This document shows, piece after piece, positions 8,338-16,288 of a stretch of 55,395 nucleotides of DNA. The first letter of the stretch is position 1; every line of letters begins with the position of its first letter. Under the pieces are notes generated by a model. That model saw only the letters and a program-made list of their open reading frames with translations. It was not told the DNA's origin and searched no databases. Source of the stretch: Oligoflexia bacterium (GTDB taxonomy: Bacteria > Bdellovibrionota > Bdellovibrionia > JABDDW01); the NCBI GenBank assembly GCA_020847095.1, contig JADLCR010000064.1, positions 1-55,395 on the forward strand, written 5' to 3'. Made by a program: the position numbers and the translations under genes.

Positions 8338-9157
8338 TAAGATCTCCCAATAGCTGAGGGCGAACGGGAATGCTCTTTAATAGACCGGCCAGTTTTTCGC
8401 GGGCCGAATTATCAAAAGCTTTAACTTTTTTAGCCAAGATAAGTTCGTTTTTAAAAGAATGCTCCCACCCGACAAGCTCAGTAACCGTTACTTGATAGCC
8501 CAAAGATTTAAGGGCTAGCGTTCGAATGACATTTGTTAAGTGGCTACCGAACTCCCGTTTATGAAGTGGGTAATCCCACAAGGCACCGGCTACTTCAGAC
8601 TCCGTGTCGCCGAGTTGCCTTGCGAGTTCAGCCTGGCAACACGGAACTAAAACAATATAATCCGATCTGGATTTCACTGCTCTAACTATGGCGTCATCGG
8701 TGGCCGTGTCACAGGCGTGAAGAGCCATAGTGAGATGTACCCGTTCGGGCCATTGGGCCGTTTGAACGTCCCCTTCAATGACATCGAATCGACTAAAATC
8801 TAATTTTTTTGAAATCTCATGGCATTTCAGTGTCAAATCCGATCGCTTCTCTATGGCCAGTACTCGTCCGGTTGATCTTTCTTTGAGATAGGCTTCGTAG
8901 AATAAAAAACCCAAATAACTTTTCCCAGCGCCTACATCGACAAAAAGTGGGTTCTCGTTACGTTCAAACACATCAGTGACTGGGTCTTCAAGAAACTGAA
9001 GAAAATGGTTTACTTGTTTAAGCTTGCGCAATGAATCGGCGTTAAGATTTCCCTGGCGAGTCAAAATATGAAGTTCTTTGAGAAGTTCTGTCGATTGCTC
9101 GGGACGAAGCTCTTGACGGACTTTCTTAGCGTTTAGTGATGATCTTGGCTTGCTCAA
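8306..9157 (-). CDS. SAM-dependent methyltransferase of the Methyltransf_32 type
   Basis: About 283 residues. The centre has a SAM-binding motif (FVDVGAGKSYLGFL), then AIEKRSDL, then LHACDTATDDAIV and VLVPCCQAELAR. This HACD.xTD / PCC pattern is typical of the Methyltransf_32 family (METTL25/GSTCD-like), whose bacterial substrate is not known to me. The protein lies between trhO and rsmJ, so a role in RNA modification is a fair guess. Start: TTG 9157 has TGAGGG about 8 nt upstream; an alternative TTG lies at 9172. Both overlap the 3' end of trhO (stop at 9126), indicating coupled translation. Confidence 0.75.
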   Translation of the reverse strand: MSKPRSSLNAKKVRQELRPEQSTELLKELHILTRQGNLNADSLRKLKQVNHFLQFLEDPVTDVFERNENPLFVDVGAGKSYLGFLFYEAYLKERSTGRVLAIEKRSDLTLKCHEISKKLDFSRFDVIEGDVQTAQWPERVHLTMALHACDTATDDAIVRAVKSRSDYIVLVPCCQAELARQLGDTESEVAGALWDYPLHKREFGSHLTNVIRTLALKSLGYQVTVTELVGWEHSFKNELILAKKVKAFDNSAREKLAGLLKSIPVRPQLLGDLSEAGHSLSVH

Positions 9158-9884
9158 GCTCGGAACCCTCAATCGGATCTAGGCCTGGGGTCAACGCCAG
9201 CCTTTCATCAAATACAAAGCAACTACCCGTCCAATGTTTTCCGCCTACTTTTTTAAAATAGTCCAAAATTCCGCCATGCAATTGGTAAACGTTATGGATT
9301 CCTTCGTGCATCATAATGCCCGTTGCTTTTTCACATCGAATTCCACCAGTGCAAAAAGTGACAACGGTCTTGTCTTTAAATTCATCGCGATGTTTTTGAA
9401 CATAGTCTTTAAATTGTGTGAATCGTTCGATGTTAGGATTGATAGCACCTTTAAAGGTTCCAACCGCATATTCAAAATCGTTTCGCGTATCGAGTAAGAC
9501 GACTTCGCGCCCATCATCGAGCCATTTTTGAAGCTCTTCCGGTTCGACGTAGGCGCCCGTTTCTTTAATGGGCACTATCGAATCGTCTCGTACCGTGATG
9601 ATTTCATTTTTGAGTTTAATCAGAAGCCTTTTAAACGGAATTGTTGCACTAAAACTCCACTTGAGTTCAACGCCCGGAAACCAAGGGTACGTTTGTAACT
9701 CGTCGATCAATTGATTGATGGAATCCAAGGTTCCCGCAAGGTTTGCATTTATGCCTTCTGGGGCCAAAAGCACGGTCCCGCGGATACCGAGGCTTCCACA
9801 ATGCGATTCAAAAAACTCTTTGAGTGATTGACGTTCCTCAAGCTGAGTAAATTTATAAAATGCGATGTTTGCGATACTTGACAC
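9126..9884 (-). CDS. trhO: tRNA uridine(34) hydroxylase TrhO (rhodanese family), short form
   Basis: A 252-residue protein with the TrhO N-terminal domain (RGTVLLAPEGINANLAGT) and a rhodanese domain. The active loop is FCTGGIRCEKATG, whose first Cys starts the rhodanese CxxxxR loop. TrhO (YceA) forms 5-hydroxyuridine at position 34 of some tRNAs. The protein stops soon after DERLALTPGLDP and so lacks the Cys-containing C-terminal extension of the E. coli enzyme (350 residues). The start is a GTG with no ribosome site. TTGATT at 9920-9915 ends 30 nt before it, which fits the leaderless arrangement seen elsewhere in the window, although the -10 is poor. First gene of the 5026-9884 operon. Confidence 0.9.
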   Translation of the reverse strand: MSSIANIAFYKFTQLEERQSLKEFFESHCGSLGIRGTVLLAPEGINANLAGTLDSINQLIDELQTYPWFPGVELKWSFSATIPFKRLLIKLKNEIITVRDDSIVPIKETGAYVEPEELQKWLDDGREVVLLDTRNDFEYAVGTFKGAINPNIERFTQFKDYVQKHRDEFKDKTVVTFCTGGIRCEKATGIMMHEGIHNVYQLHGGILDYFKKVGGKHWTGSCFVFDERLALTPGLDPIEGSELEQAKIITKR

Positions 9885-9949
9885 AGCGTTTAACTACCAC
9901 CGAAACCCCTGCCGAATCAAGCGGGTTCGTTTGACTTTAAGGAGACCCT

Positions 9950-9997
9950 GTGTCATCAAGAAGGACCTATGGGACGTGGATGGATACAAGGATATAA
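9950..9997 (+). other. Possible 15-codon upstream reading frame overlapping the yebC start
   Basis: A GTG at 9950 has AAGGAG (9939-9944) 5 nt upstream, a better ribosome site than yebC itself has. The frame encodes VSSRRTYGTWMDTRI and stops at TAA 9995-9997, overlapping the first 29 bases of yebC in another frame. It could be a leader peptide that tunes yebC translation. It could also be a chance product of a ribosome site used for yebC over an unusual distance. Confidence 0.3.
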
Positions 9998-10673
9998 AGA
10001 CGAACAGGCTGCCAAAAAGGGCAATCTTTTCACTAAATTATCAAAAGAGATTTCTGTTGCAGCTCGCCTTGGAGGCGCTGACCCCGCCGGCAATGCGAGA
10101 CTTCGTGCGGCGGTCGATGAGGCTCGGGCCAACTCCATGCCTCGAGATAATATTGAGCGCGCAATTAAAAAAGGGGCTGGTCTCTTAGAGGGCGTAAGCT
10201 ACGAAGACGTTCTCTACGAAGGCTACGGTCCTCACGGAATGGCGGTTCTTGTTGAAGCGCTGACCGACAATCGCAATCGCACCGTTTCAGAACTTAAAAT
10301 GATTTTTAAATCTCACGGTGGAAACATGGGCGAAGTGGGAAGTGTCGCCTGGATGTTCGATCGTGTTGGGGTCATCGAAGGTAAAAAAAATCCACTACCC
10401 GATGATGTCGAGGGTGAAGCCATCGAAGTCGGCGCCCAAGATGTCGAATCCTATGGCAATGGAGTCGTAGGGTTCACAACGGACCCAAAGGATCTCGAAC
10501 AAGTGCGCTCGTCACTCATTGGGCGCGGTTGGGAGCTCACTTTGAGTGAACTAGGCTTTCATGCAAAAACTCCCGTGACCCTTGATGGCGACGCTAAGAA
10601 AGAAGCCGTAGAATTTCTTCAGGAGCTCAGCAGTCACGACGATGTTCGCCGTGTGCATGCGACGTTGAAATAG
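9969..10673 (+). CDS. yebC: YebC/PmpR family protein (TACO1-like translation factor or DNA-binding regulator)
   Basis: A 234-residue protein that fits YebC along its whole length: MGRGW, KKGNLFTKLSKEISVAAR, NARLRAAVDEARANSMPRDNIERAIKKG, the YEGYGPHGMAVLVEALTDNRNRT block and MFDRVGVI. Family members have been described both as transcription regulators and, more recently, as factors easing ribosome stalling at proline stretches. The start at 9969 is fixed by the family N-terminus; only a weak AAGGAC lies close to the ATG. A short upstream frame overlaps the start. The 2H phosphoesterase gene follows one base after the stop (TAG-C-ATG). Confidence 0.92.
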   Translation: MGRGWIQGYKDEQAAKKGNLFTKLSKEISVAARLGGADPAGNARLRAAVDEARANSMPRDNIERAIKKGAGLLEGVSYEDVLYEGYGPHGMAVLVEALTDNRNRTVSELKMIFKSHGGNMGEVGSVAWMFDRVGVIEGKKNPLPDDVEGEAIEVGAQDVESYGNGVVGFTTDPKDLEQVRSSLIGRGWELTLSELGFHAKTPVTLDGDAKKEAVEFLQELSSHDDVRRVHATLK

Positions 10674-10674
10674 C

Positions 10675-11400
10675 ATGACAAATCTCAAGCGACGCCCCTT
10701 GGGCAAAAAGCCTCAAAATCAAAATGGTAACGGTGCTCAGGCTTCATCCCCTCATCCACAGCAGCCCCGACCACCTCGTGACCAAAATCAAAACCGCAAT
10801 CGCAATCAGCGCCCACAACCCAATCAAGGAAATGCTCACCATGGGGGCCAACGCCGTAGGCAAAATCGCCATCGCCAGCCTCCAAGGCCCATGGCGTATT
10901 TGCAGCGAGACATCTTGCTCATTGCCACTCAGGAGTCCAATAAGAGTTTGGAAGAGGTTCGCGCCAAATATGATCCGTTGGTAAAAAAGTTGCCCGCTCA
11001 CATCACATTGGTATTGCCGGAGCCTGCAGGACTACTAAGCGATCAACTATTTAATCAACTGCCTGAATCCGATTTAAAAGCGCTTTCAGAACTGACTTTT
11101 GTCGAAATAGTAGCTTACGATGATCGTTATCTTTGGCTTATGCCGGACAAAGACTCTGCTGAGAAAATCCGACTGTGGCGAGATCATTACGTTGGTAAAC
11201 TTGAAAAACACACTCAAGGGGATGAATTTGAGCCCCACATCACCCTCGGCTACATCCCTAGAAAGACCACACCCGAAGATGCCCTCAGCTTTGCAAAGGG
11301 CCTAATCAACCTTCCGGTAACGCTCAAATTCAGTCGCCTCTTGCTTGAAGAATTTGAAGAAAATCAAATTTCGAAGCCGATTAAAGAACTTAATATTTAG
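10675..11400 (+). CDS. 2H phosphoesterase (LigT / 2'-5' RNA ligase-like) with a disordered Arg/Gln/Asn/Pro-rich tail
   Basis: Residues ~1-72 are low-complexity and strongly basic (NQNRNRNQRPQPNQ, RRRQNRHRQPPRP), with no fold expected. The remainder, from AYLQRDIL, is a 2H phosphoesterase domain with the two catalytic HxT motifs, AHITLVLP and PHITLGYIP. Members of this superfamily act as RNA 2',3'-cyclic phosphodiesterases or on related cyclic phosphates. The tail looks like an RNA-binding or condensate-prone extension. The gene begins one base after the yebC stop, so the two are translationally coupled, which supports a role linked to RNA or translation. The exact substrate is unknown. Confidence 0.8.
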   Translation: MTNLKRRPLGKKPQNQNGNGAQASSPHPQQPRPPRDQNQNRNRNQRPQPNQGNAHHGGQRRRQNRHRQPPRPMAYLQRDILLIATQESNKSLEEVRAKYDPLVKKLPAHITLVLPEPAGLLSDQLFNQLPESDLKALSELTFVEIVAYDDRYLWLMPDKDSAEKIRLWRDHYVGKLEKHTQGDEFEPHITLGYIPRKTTPEDALSFAKGLINLPVTLKFSRLLLEEFEENQISKPIKELNI

Positions 11401-11408
11401 TCAGCGTC

Positions 11409-11843
11409 CTATTTTTCGATCGGAGTCACTTTCCAATGACTCATCGTGCACTCAATGGGTAACCGTACAATCCTGCGGTTAATCGCTGTAGTCACAAATC
11501 CATAGGCAGTGCTACCCCCGCCGGCTTCATCATGAGTCTCAACGACCGATAGTGTTGTCTTTGGCTTTTTTGAGCTGCAATCCACTTTTCCGGGAAATTC
11601 GTGTTCAACGTCACAAACGACCATGACGGATTTAAAAGTCAATGGCGGTGTTTGGGTAAGATCGGTGAGATCTAACCGACGGCGAACAGTGTCGTCGTTG
11701 GGGATAGATTCTGTCACCCGGATGGAAAACGCCCCGTAAGCGGGATCACTGTTCGTACAGTCAAGTAGAGCCACGCGAACCTGGGCTTGGGCTATGGCGC
11801 CAACAAAAATAATGGGTAATGCCAGCGTAAAAGTAGATTTCAT
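11409..11843 (-). CDS. Small secreted protein of unknown function
   Basis: A 144-residue protein with a signal peptide (MKSTFTLALPIIFVGAIAQAQ; cleavage after AQA). The ~124-residue mature part has four Cys (LDCTN, VVCDV, VDCSS, IECTM), probably two disulphides, and appears beta-rich. No family was recognised. A hairpin-forming inverted repeat lies immediately before the ribosome site (AGAGG, 9 nt from the ATG). The gene follows the processing-protease gene on the same strand and is convergent with the 2H phosphoesterase gene. Confidence 0.7.
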   Translation of the reverse strand: MKSTFTLALPIIFVGAIAQAQVRVALLDCTNSDPAYGAFSIRVTESIPNDDTVRRRLDLTDLTQTPPLTFKSVMVVCDVEHEFPGKVDCSSKKPKTTLSVVETHDEAGGGSTAYGFVTTAINRRIVRLPIECTMSHWKVTPIEK

Positions 11844-11855
11844 CTCTCGGTACCT

Positions 11856-11889
11856 CTTTGAGTCAGTCTTTAAAAAAGCAGACTCAAAG
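11856..11889 (-). repeat. Inverted repeat (9-bp arms) in front of the small secreted protein gene
   Basis: CTTTGAGTC (11856-11864) and GACTCAAAG (11881-11889) are perfect complements with a 16-nt loop. On the minus strand the hairpin lies between the processing-protease stop (11912) and the ATG at 11843, and its 3' arm runs into the AGAGG ribosome site. No T-run follows, so it is not a classic terminator. It could limit read-through or mask the ribosome site. Confidence 0.5.
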
Positions 11890-11911
11890 CAAAAAGAGGA
11901 CCAAGGTTAAT

Positions 11912-13909
11912 TTAATTTGGTGCGCCCTTAGAATGCTTTCCGGAAGGTTCGTTGGCAATCGTTACATCAGTTTTGATTTTTTTCATCAAATCAACAGTGA
12001 TGGCGACGGCCTCTTGAATGGCAGGCTGATTAAGGTACTCAGCCTCCTTATCGGTTTTCGACTTCTTTTTGGCTTTTTCTTTCTTGTTCGTTTCTTCGGT
12101 CTTTTTCATGATCTCGGCAATTTTAACTATGCCTTTTTTTTCTTCGGCCTCTTTGGCCTCTTTTTCAATCTTTGCAAATTCGGCATCTTTTTTGGTTCGC
12201 TGTGCCGACTGCTTTGCTAACTCCTGAAGTATCGAATCTGATAATGGCGTATAGCGATTTTCCCCTGTCTCCTCGTTAGCCTCCTGAGACAAAAATGCTG
12301 GAATGCTTCTGTGGGGAAGAGCGTAGTCCAATGACATTTCGCTAAACTCTTTTGAAACATAGGGGCTTGGAATTTTGATATCAGAGAGAACACCTTGCTC
12401 TTGTGTTGAAGTTCCGCTGGGCGTGAAGAACATGCCCGTGGTTACTTTAATGGCTCCCATGTTCTCGCGAAGTCGCAAAACCGCCTGAACACTTCCTTTT
12501 CCGAAGGTATGATCAGAACCGACAATGACGGCACGCTTGTAGTCTTTCAATGCTCCTGCCACGATTTCTGATGCGCTGGCGCTTAATCGGCTGGTGAGCA
12601 CCACCAGCGGTCCGTTGTAGGCCACGCTGCTATCTAAATCAGCAAGAAGATTAACTCGGCCATCATCTTGAGTGGCCACGACGTTACCTTTTTTAATAAA
12701 AAGTCCCGCGATCTTTTGGGCTTCTCCCAATACGCCGCCACCATTTTTTGAAAGGTCAAGCACAAGCCCATCTACTTTTTTTGCTTTTGCTTCAAGTACG
12801 AGCTTTCTCACGTCTTCAAAACAACTCCTACCACCGCCCTCTGAATCGGCGTAAAACGAGGGTAAGTTGATGATTCCGATTTTGAGTTTTTGATCGCCCA
12901 CTTTCTTTTCGATAAATGAAAGTTTTGCGGCTTCTTCTTTAAGATCGATTTTGTCTCTAAGAAGTGAAATCGTAAATCTCTTGGTGGTTTTACCTTGGCG
13001 AAGAATGCTCAAGGTGACTTTAGAACCCTTTTTCCCCCGGATAAGCTTCACCACATCCCGAAGCGGCATATCGATGACGGTGACAAATTTATCTGAGGTT
13101 CCTTGGGCAACGCCAATAATCTTATCTTTGGGCTCGAGTTCACCTGAACGTTCCGCAGCACCGCCAGGAATCAAATTTTCAATGACCGTATAGCCGTCTT
13201 GGCTGCTGAGGGTTGCACCGATGCCTTCAAGCGAAAGGTTCATTGAGATCAAAAAGTCATCGTAATAGTCTTTTGACAAAAAGTTAGAGTGCGGATCGAG
13301 ACTTGAGGCAAACGCGTCGATGGCTTGATTATAAAGATCGTCCTTTTTTTGTTCTCTCAGGTGCTTAAGAACAACCTCATAGCGATGTTCTAAACTTTTC
13401 AGCGCCTCTTTCAACTTCATATCGTTGGAAAGATAATTAGACATCTGGAAGTGAATGAACTTTGTCTGCAGATCTTCAAGCTCTTTACGGTCTTTTGAAT
13501 AGCCCCGTTTTTCTGGGTCCATCAAAAGTGTGATATCTTCCTTAAGTTTAAAATCCTTAGTCAGGCTCTTTTTGGCAAACTGCACAGCTTCTTCAACGCG
13601 CTTCTCATAAATCTTTCTAACCGCTTCAAGGTCTTCGCATTTTTTGTCGCGCAGCTTTGCGTACAATCCCGAGAGTAGAGACTTCATTTGAGTGACGTCA
13701 GATTCCATCAAATAAAGTTTGGAAGGGTCGGTGGCCTTAATAAATTGCTGAATCGTTCGCTCTTCAAGCTCTGGAGTTAGTTTCTTCTGGCTGTAATGTT
13801 GCTCCAAGAACAGGTTCATCACTGGGAAGATTGTCCCGCAGTCAATTCCTGCCGAAGCTGCGTTGGCTTGGAACGAAATAAACAACAATAATGAAACTAG
13901 AAATTTCAC
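11912..13909 (-). CDS. C-terminal processing (tail-specific) protease, S41 family
   Basis: A 665-residue Prc/Tsp-like protease. A signal peptide (VKFLVSLLLFISFQANAA) is followed by a long helical N-terminal region. A PDZ domain comes next (GIGATLSSQDGYTVIENLIPGG...), then the S41 catalytic core with Ser in SASASEIV and Lys in TFGKGSVQ. The C-terminal region is Lys/Glu-rich and probably coiled coil. Such enzymes cut periplasmic proteins from their C-termini and control peptidoglycan hydrolases in other bacteria. The start is set at the GTG 13909 because AAAGGA lies just upstream and the signal peptide then begins correctly; the frame is open upstream to a TTG at 13978. It follows the HAD gene in the fumC operon. 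Confidence 0.9.
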   Translation of the reverse strand: MKFLVSLLLFISFQANAASAGIDCGTIFPVMNLFLEQHYSQKKLTPELEERTIQQFIKATDPSKLYLMESDVTQMKSLLSGLYAKLRDKKCEDLEAVRKIYEKRVEEAVQFAKKSLTKDFKLKEDITLLMDPEKRGYSKDRKELEDLQTKFIHFQMSNYLSNDMKLKEALKSLEHRYEVVLKHLREQKKDDLYNQAIDAFASSLDPHSNFLSKDYYDDFLISMNLSLEGIGATLSSQDGYTVIENLIPGGAAERSGELEPKDKIIGVAQGTSDKFVTVIDMPLRDVVKLIRGKKGSKVTLSILRQGKTTKRFTISLLRDKIDLKEEAAKLSFIEKKVGDQKLKIGIINLPSFYADSEGGGRSCFEDVRKLVLEAKAKKVDGLVLDLSKNGGGVLGEAQKIAGLFIKKGNVVATQDDGRVNLLADLDSSVAYNGPLVVLTSRLSASASEIVAGALKDYKRAVIVGSDHTFGKGSVQAVLRLRENMGAIKVTTGMFFTPSGTSTQEQGVLSDIKIPSPYVSKEFSEMSLDYALPHRSIPAFLSQEANEETGENRYTPLSDSILQELAKQSAQRTKKDAEFAKIEKEAKEAEEKKGIVKIAEIMKKTEETNKKEKAKKKSKTDKEAEYLNQPAIQEAVAITVDLMKKIKTDVTIANEPSGKHSKGAPN

Positions 13910-13970
13910 CGGTGAGCATCCTTTGTGAGAGTCGACATCCATTCTCTTAAGGATACGGAACGCTTGAGTT

Positions 13971-14837
13971 TTAGTCAAATAAGGTCAGCTGTTCGTCGGT
14001 TACATCCGTTTGGCTCACCCCGTCGACATGGACCTCTTGCTTTAATAGGCGCCCGCCATGGGTATCGATGACAAAGAACGAGTTCTGGGGATAACGACGT
14101 TTGAGCTCAGACATGGCTTCAACAATAAGCTTGAGATTGGTCGGGTCGTCGTCGCTCATACCGAAGCGATGATGGGGATTAAACCCATAAACTTGAAAAG
14201 CCTTTTCTACACTCTGCAGTATGGCCAAGTGTTTTAACTTGCTCGCGTGCCACTCTGCGTTAGAGTCTCCCAAAGCATAACGAGTTTCGAGGTGACTAAC
14301 TGGGTAAATGCTCAAGTAGTTAGGAGTCTTTGTAATGTGGCCTCGTTTTTTTAAAAGCTGAATCCCGCCTTTGATTGTTCGTGGATGATGACCTCTCGCC
14401 GTGATGATTGAAAGAGGCCGCTGATTGTGGACCGCGTGCCAAAAAAACTGCCAGCTAGGCCCTTTCCAAGCCGGCAGAGGCTCGTTAAGCACTCGCAAAA
14501 CATCTTCCACTAAGGGCTGCTTTTTCCCCAGCAAGCGTTGTAGCAGGGAAATTCTTTGTTGCCGAAACCGACGAAAACTTCCGAATTGAGGATCCAATCT
14601 CAGTTCGTAATCTCTCCACTCTCCTTGCTTTCCGATCATGGGGCCGATCAAGGCAAATGAATGAGTGTTCACCTCTTTCTCAGCACCGGTCATTTTATGA
14701 AAAACATAAAGTGGTGTGGGCAGGATCATGACGTTGTCGTCAAAATCAAAAAAATAAAAACTGCGACCACCCTTGTGAAGATTTCGATCGGGAGTGCGGG
14801 GCGTATGAAGCCCAAACTCTAACTGCCTAGGATTCAT
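13971..14837 (-). CDS. HAD-superfamily phosphatase-like protein
   Basis: A 288-residue protein. Motif I is [11 protein letters not shown] (~29-39), with the two acidic residues of the HAD nucleophile loop. Motif II is likely SIITARG (~143-149), and motif [11 protein letters not shown] (~231-239). These fit the haloacid-dehalogenase fold, but no specific substrate family was recognised, and the region between motifs I and II is unusually long. Its ATG overlaps the fumC stop (ATGA), so translation is coupled to fumC. The processing-protease gene follows. A metabolite-repair or nucleotidase role is possible but not shown. Confidence 0.7.
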   Translation of the reverse strand: MNPRQLEFGLHTPRTPDRNLHKGGRSFYFFDFDDNVMILPTPLYVFHKMTGAEKEVNTHSFALIGPMIGKQGEWRDYELRLDPQFGSFRRFRQQRISLLQRLLGKKQPLVEDVLRVLNEPLPAWKGPSWQFFWHAVHNQRPLSIITARGHHPRTIKGGIQLLKKRGHITKTPNYLSIYPVSHLETRYALGDSNAEWHASKLKHLAILQSVEKAFQVYGFNPHHRFGMSDDDPTNLKLIVEAMSELKRRYPQNSFFVIDTHGGRLLKQEVHVDGVSQTDVTDEQLTLFD

Positions 14838-16234
14838 TCAACTCCGGGTCCTAACATTTTTTCGGGCTTCATAATTTTATCAAACGATGGACCGTCTAAA
14901 ATCTTTAGGGCCATTGCCGCCTCACGAAGCGTCGAACCATCCGCATGAGCCTTCTTGGCTATTTTCGCCGAGTTGTCATACCCGATATGAGGATTCAAGG
15001 CCGTCACCAGCATTAGTGACTCGTCCACGTATTTTTTAAGTTGCTCTTTTCTTGGCTCAATTCCATCAGAACAGTGCTCAACAAAATTCACAGCCGCATC
15101 GGCCAACAGCCTCACGGACTGCAAAAAGTTGAAGATGATGACTGGCTTATAAACATTGAGCTCGAAGTTTCCTGAAGCACCGGCGAATTTTATTGCCGTG
15201 TCATTTCCCATGACCTGAACGCAAACCATGGTCATGGCTTCGCTTTGAGTGGGGTTGACTTTACCAGGCATAATCGAACTTCCCGGTTCGTTTTCTGGAA
15301 TAGTGATCTCTCCAAGCCCACATCGAGGTCCACTGGAGAGCCAGCGAATGTCATTGGCAATTTTCATAAAGGCGCAAGCGATTGAGTTCAACGCCCCAGA
15401 GGCAAAAACAAGGGCATCGTGGGCGGCTAGCGCTTCAAACTTATTTGGAGCACTCACGAAAGAAAGTCCGGTGAGTTTAGCAATTTTTTCGGCCACTTTT
15501 TTTGCAAATTGCGGATGCGTATTCAATCCTGTGCCAACGGCCGTTCCGCCTTGGGCGAGCTCGAGAAGACCCTTGAGCGCCAACTCCAAACGTGCCACAC
15601 CGTTGTCAATTTGAGTGACGTAACCAGAAAATTCTTGCCCCAAAGTCAACGGAACAGCGTCTTGCAGGTGAGTTCTTCCGATCTTGATGATGTCGTTAAA
15701 TTCTTTGGATTTTTTGTGAAGCGATTCTCTAAACACCTTGAGCGCCGGTATGAGCTTATGGGTGATTTGTTCGCAAGCGGCGATATGCATGGCCGTCGGA
15801 AAACTGTCATTTGATGATTGTGACTTATTGACATCGTCATTGGGATGCACGGGCTTCTTGGAGCCCATTTCACCGCCAAGAATTTCAATGGCCCGATTAG
15901 AAATGACTTCGTTGGCATTCATATTGGTTTGAGTGCCACTTCCGGTTTGCCAAACGACTAGGGGAAAGTGTTCGTCAAGCTTGCCCTCGATGACCTCATC
16001 GGCCGCTTGGCAAATGACCTTGGCCTTTTTTTCGTCTAAGACTCCTAGCTCCTGATTGGCCAGGGCCGCTGCCTTTTTAAGAATTCCCAGAGCTCGAATC
16101 ATCTCTCGCGGAAAGCGCTCACCGCCGATTTTGAAATTTTGAAGACTTCGCTGGGTCTGTGCCCCCCAATATTTATCCGAAGGAACATCAATTTTTCCCA
16201 TGGAGTCTGATTCAGTGCGCATGTTTTTACCCAT
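14834..16234 (-). CDS. fumC: Class II fumarate hydratase (fumarase)
   Basis: A 466-residue enzyme, the same size as E. coli FumC (467). It has the substrate-binding [19 protein letters not shown] and the family signature [11 protein letters not shown]. It interconverts fumarate and malate in the TCA cycle, without an iron-sulphur cluster. The start at 16234 has AAAGGAG 5 nt upstream; the open frame extends to 16303 but that part lacks support. The downstream HAD gene overlaps by 4 bp. It is divergent from the ABC permease gene across a 54-bp gap. Confidence 0.96.
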   Translation of the reverse strand: MGKNMRTESDSMGKIDVPSDKYWGAQTQRSLQNFKIGGERFPREMIRALGILKKAAALANQELGVLDEKKAKVICQAADEVIEGKLDEHFPLVVWQTGSGTQTNMNANEVISNRAIEILGGEMGSKKPVHPNDDVNKSQSSNDSFPTAMHIAACEQITHKLIPALKVFRESLHKKSKEFNDIIKIGRTHLQDAVPLTLGQEFSGYVTQIDNGVARLELALKGLLELAQGGTAVGTGLNTHPQFAKKVAEKIAKLTGLSFVSAPNKFEALAAHDALVFASGALNSIACAFMKIANDIRWLSSGPRCGLGEITIPENEPGSSIMPGKVNPTQSEAMTMVCVQVMGNDTAIKFAGASGNFELNVYKPVIIFNFLQSVRLLADAAVNFVEHCSDGIEPRKEQLKKYVDESLMLVTALNPHIGYDNSAKIAKKAHADGSTLREAAMALKILDGPSFDKIMKPEKMLGPGVE

Positions 16235-16250
16235 ATCCGCTCCTTTAAAG

Positions 16251-16281
16251 TTGCAAGCTCCCGAAACCTCATTGATATTCT
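16251..16281 (+). promoter_or_regulatory. Candidate promoter giving a leaderless mRNA for the ABC permease gene
   Basis: TTGCAA (16251-16256), 19-nt spacer, TATTCT (16276-16281), then 7 nt to the ATG at 16289. The gene has no ribosome site. The 54-bp fumC/permease gap must also hold the fumC promoter. Confidence 0.35.
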
Positions 16282-16288
16282 GTCTTTC

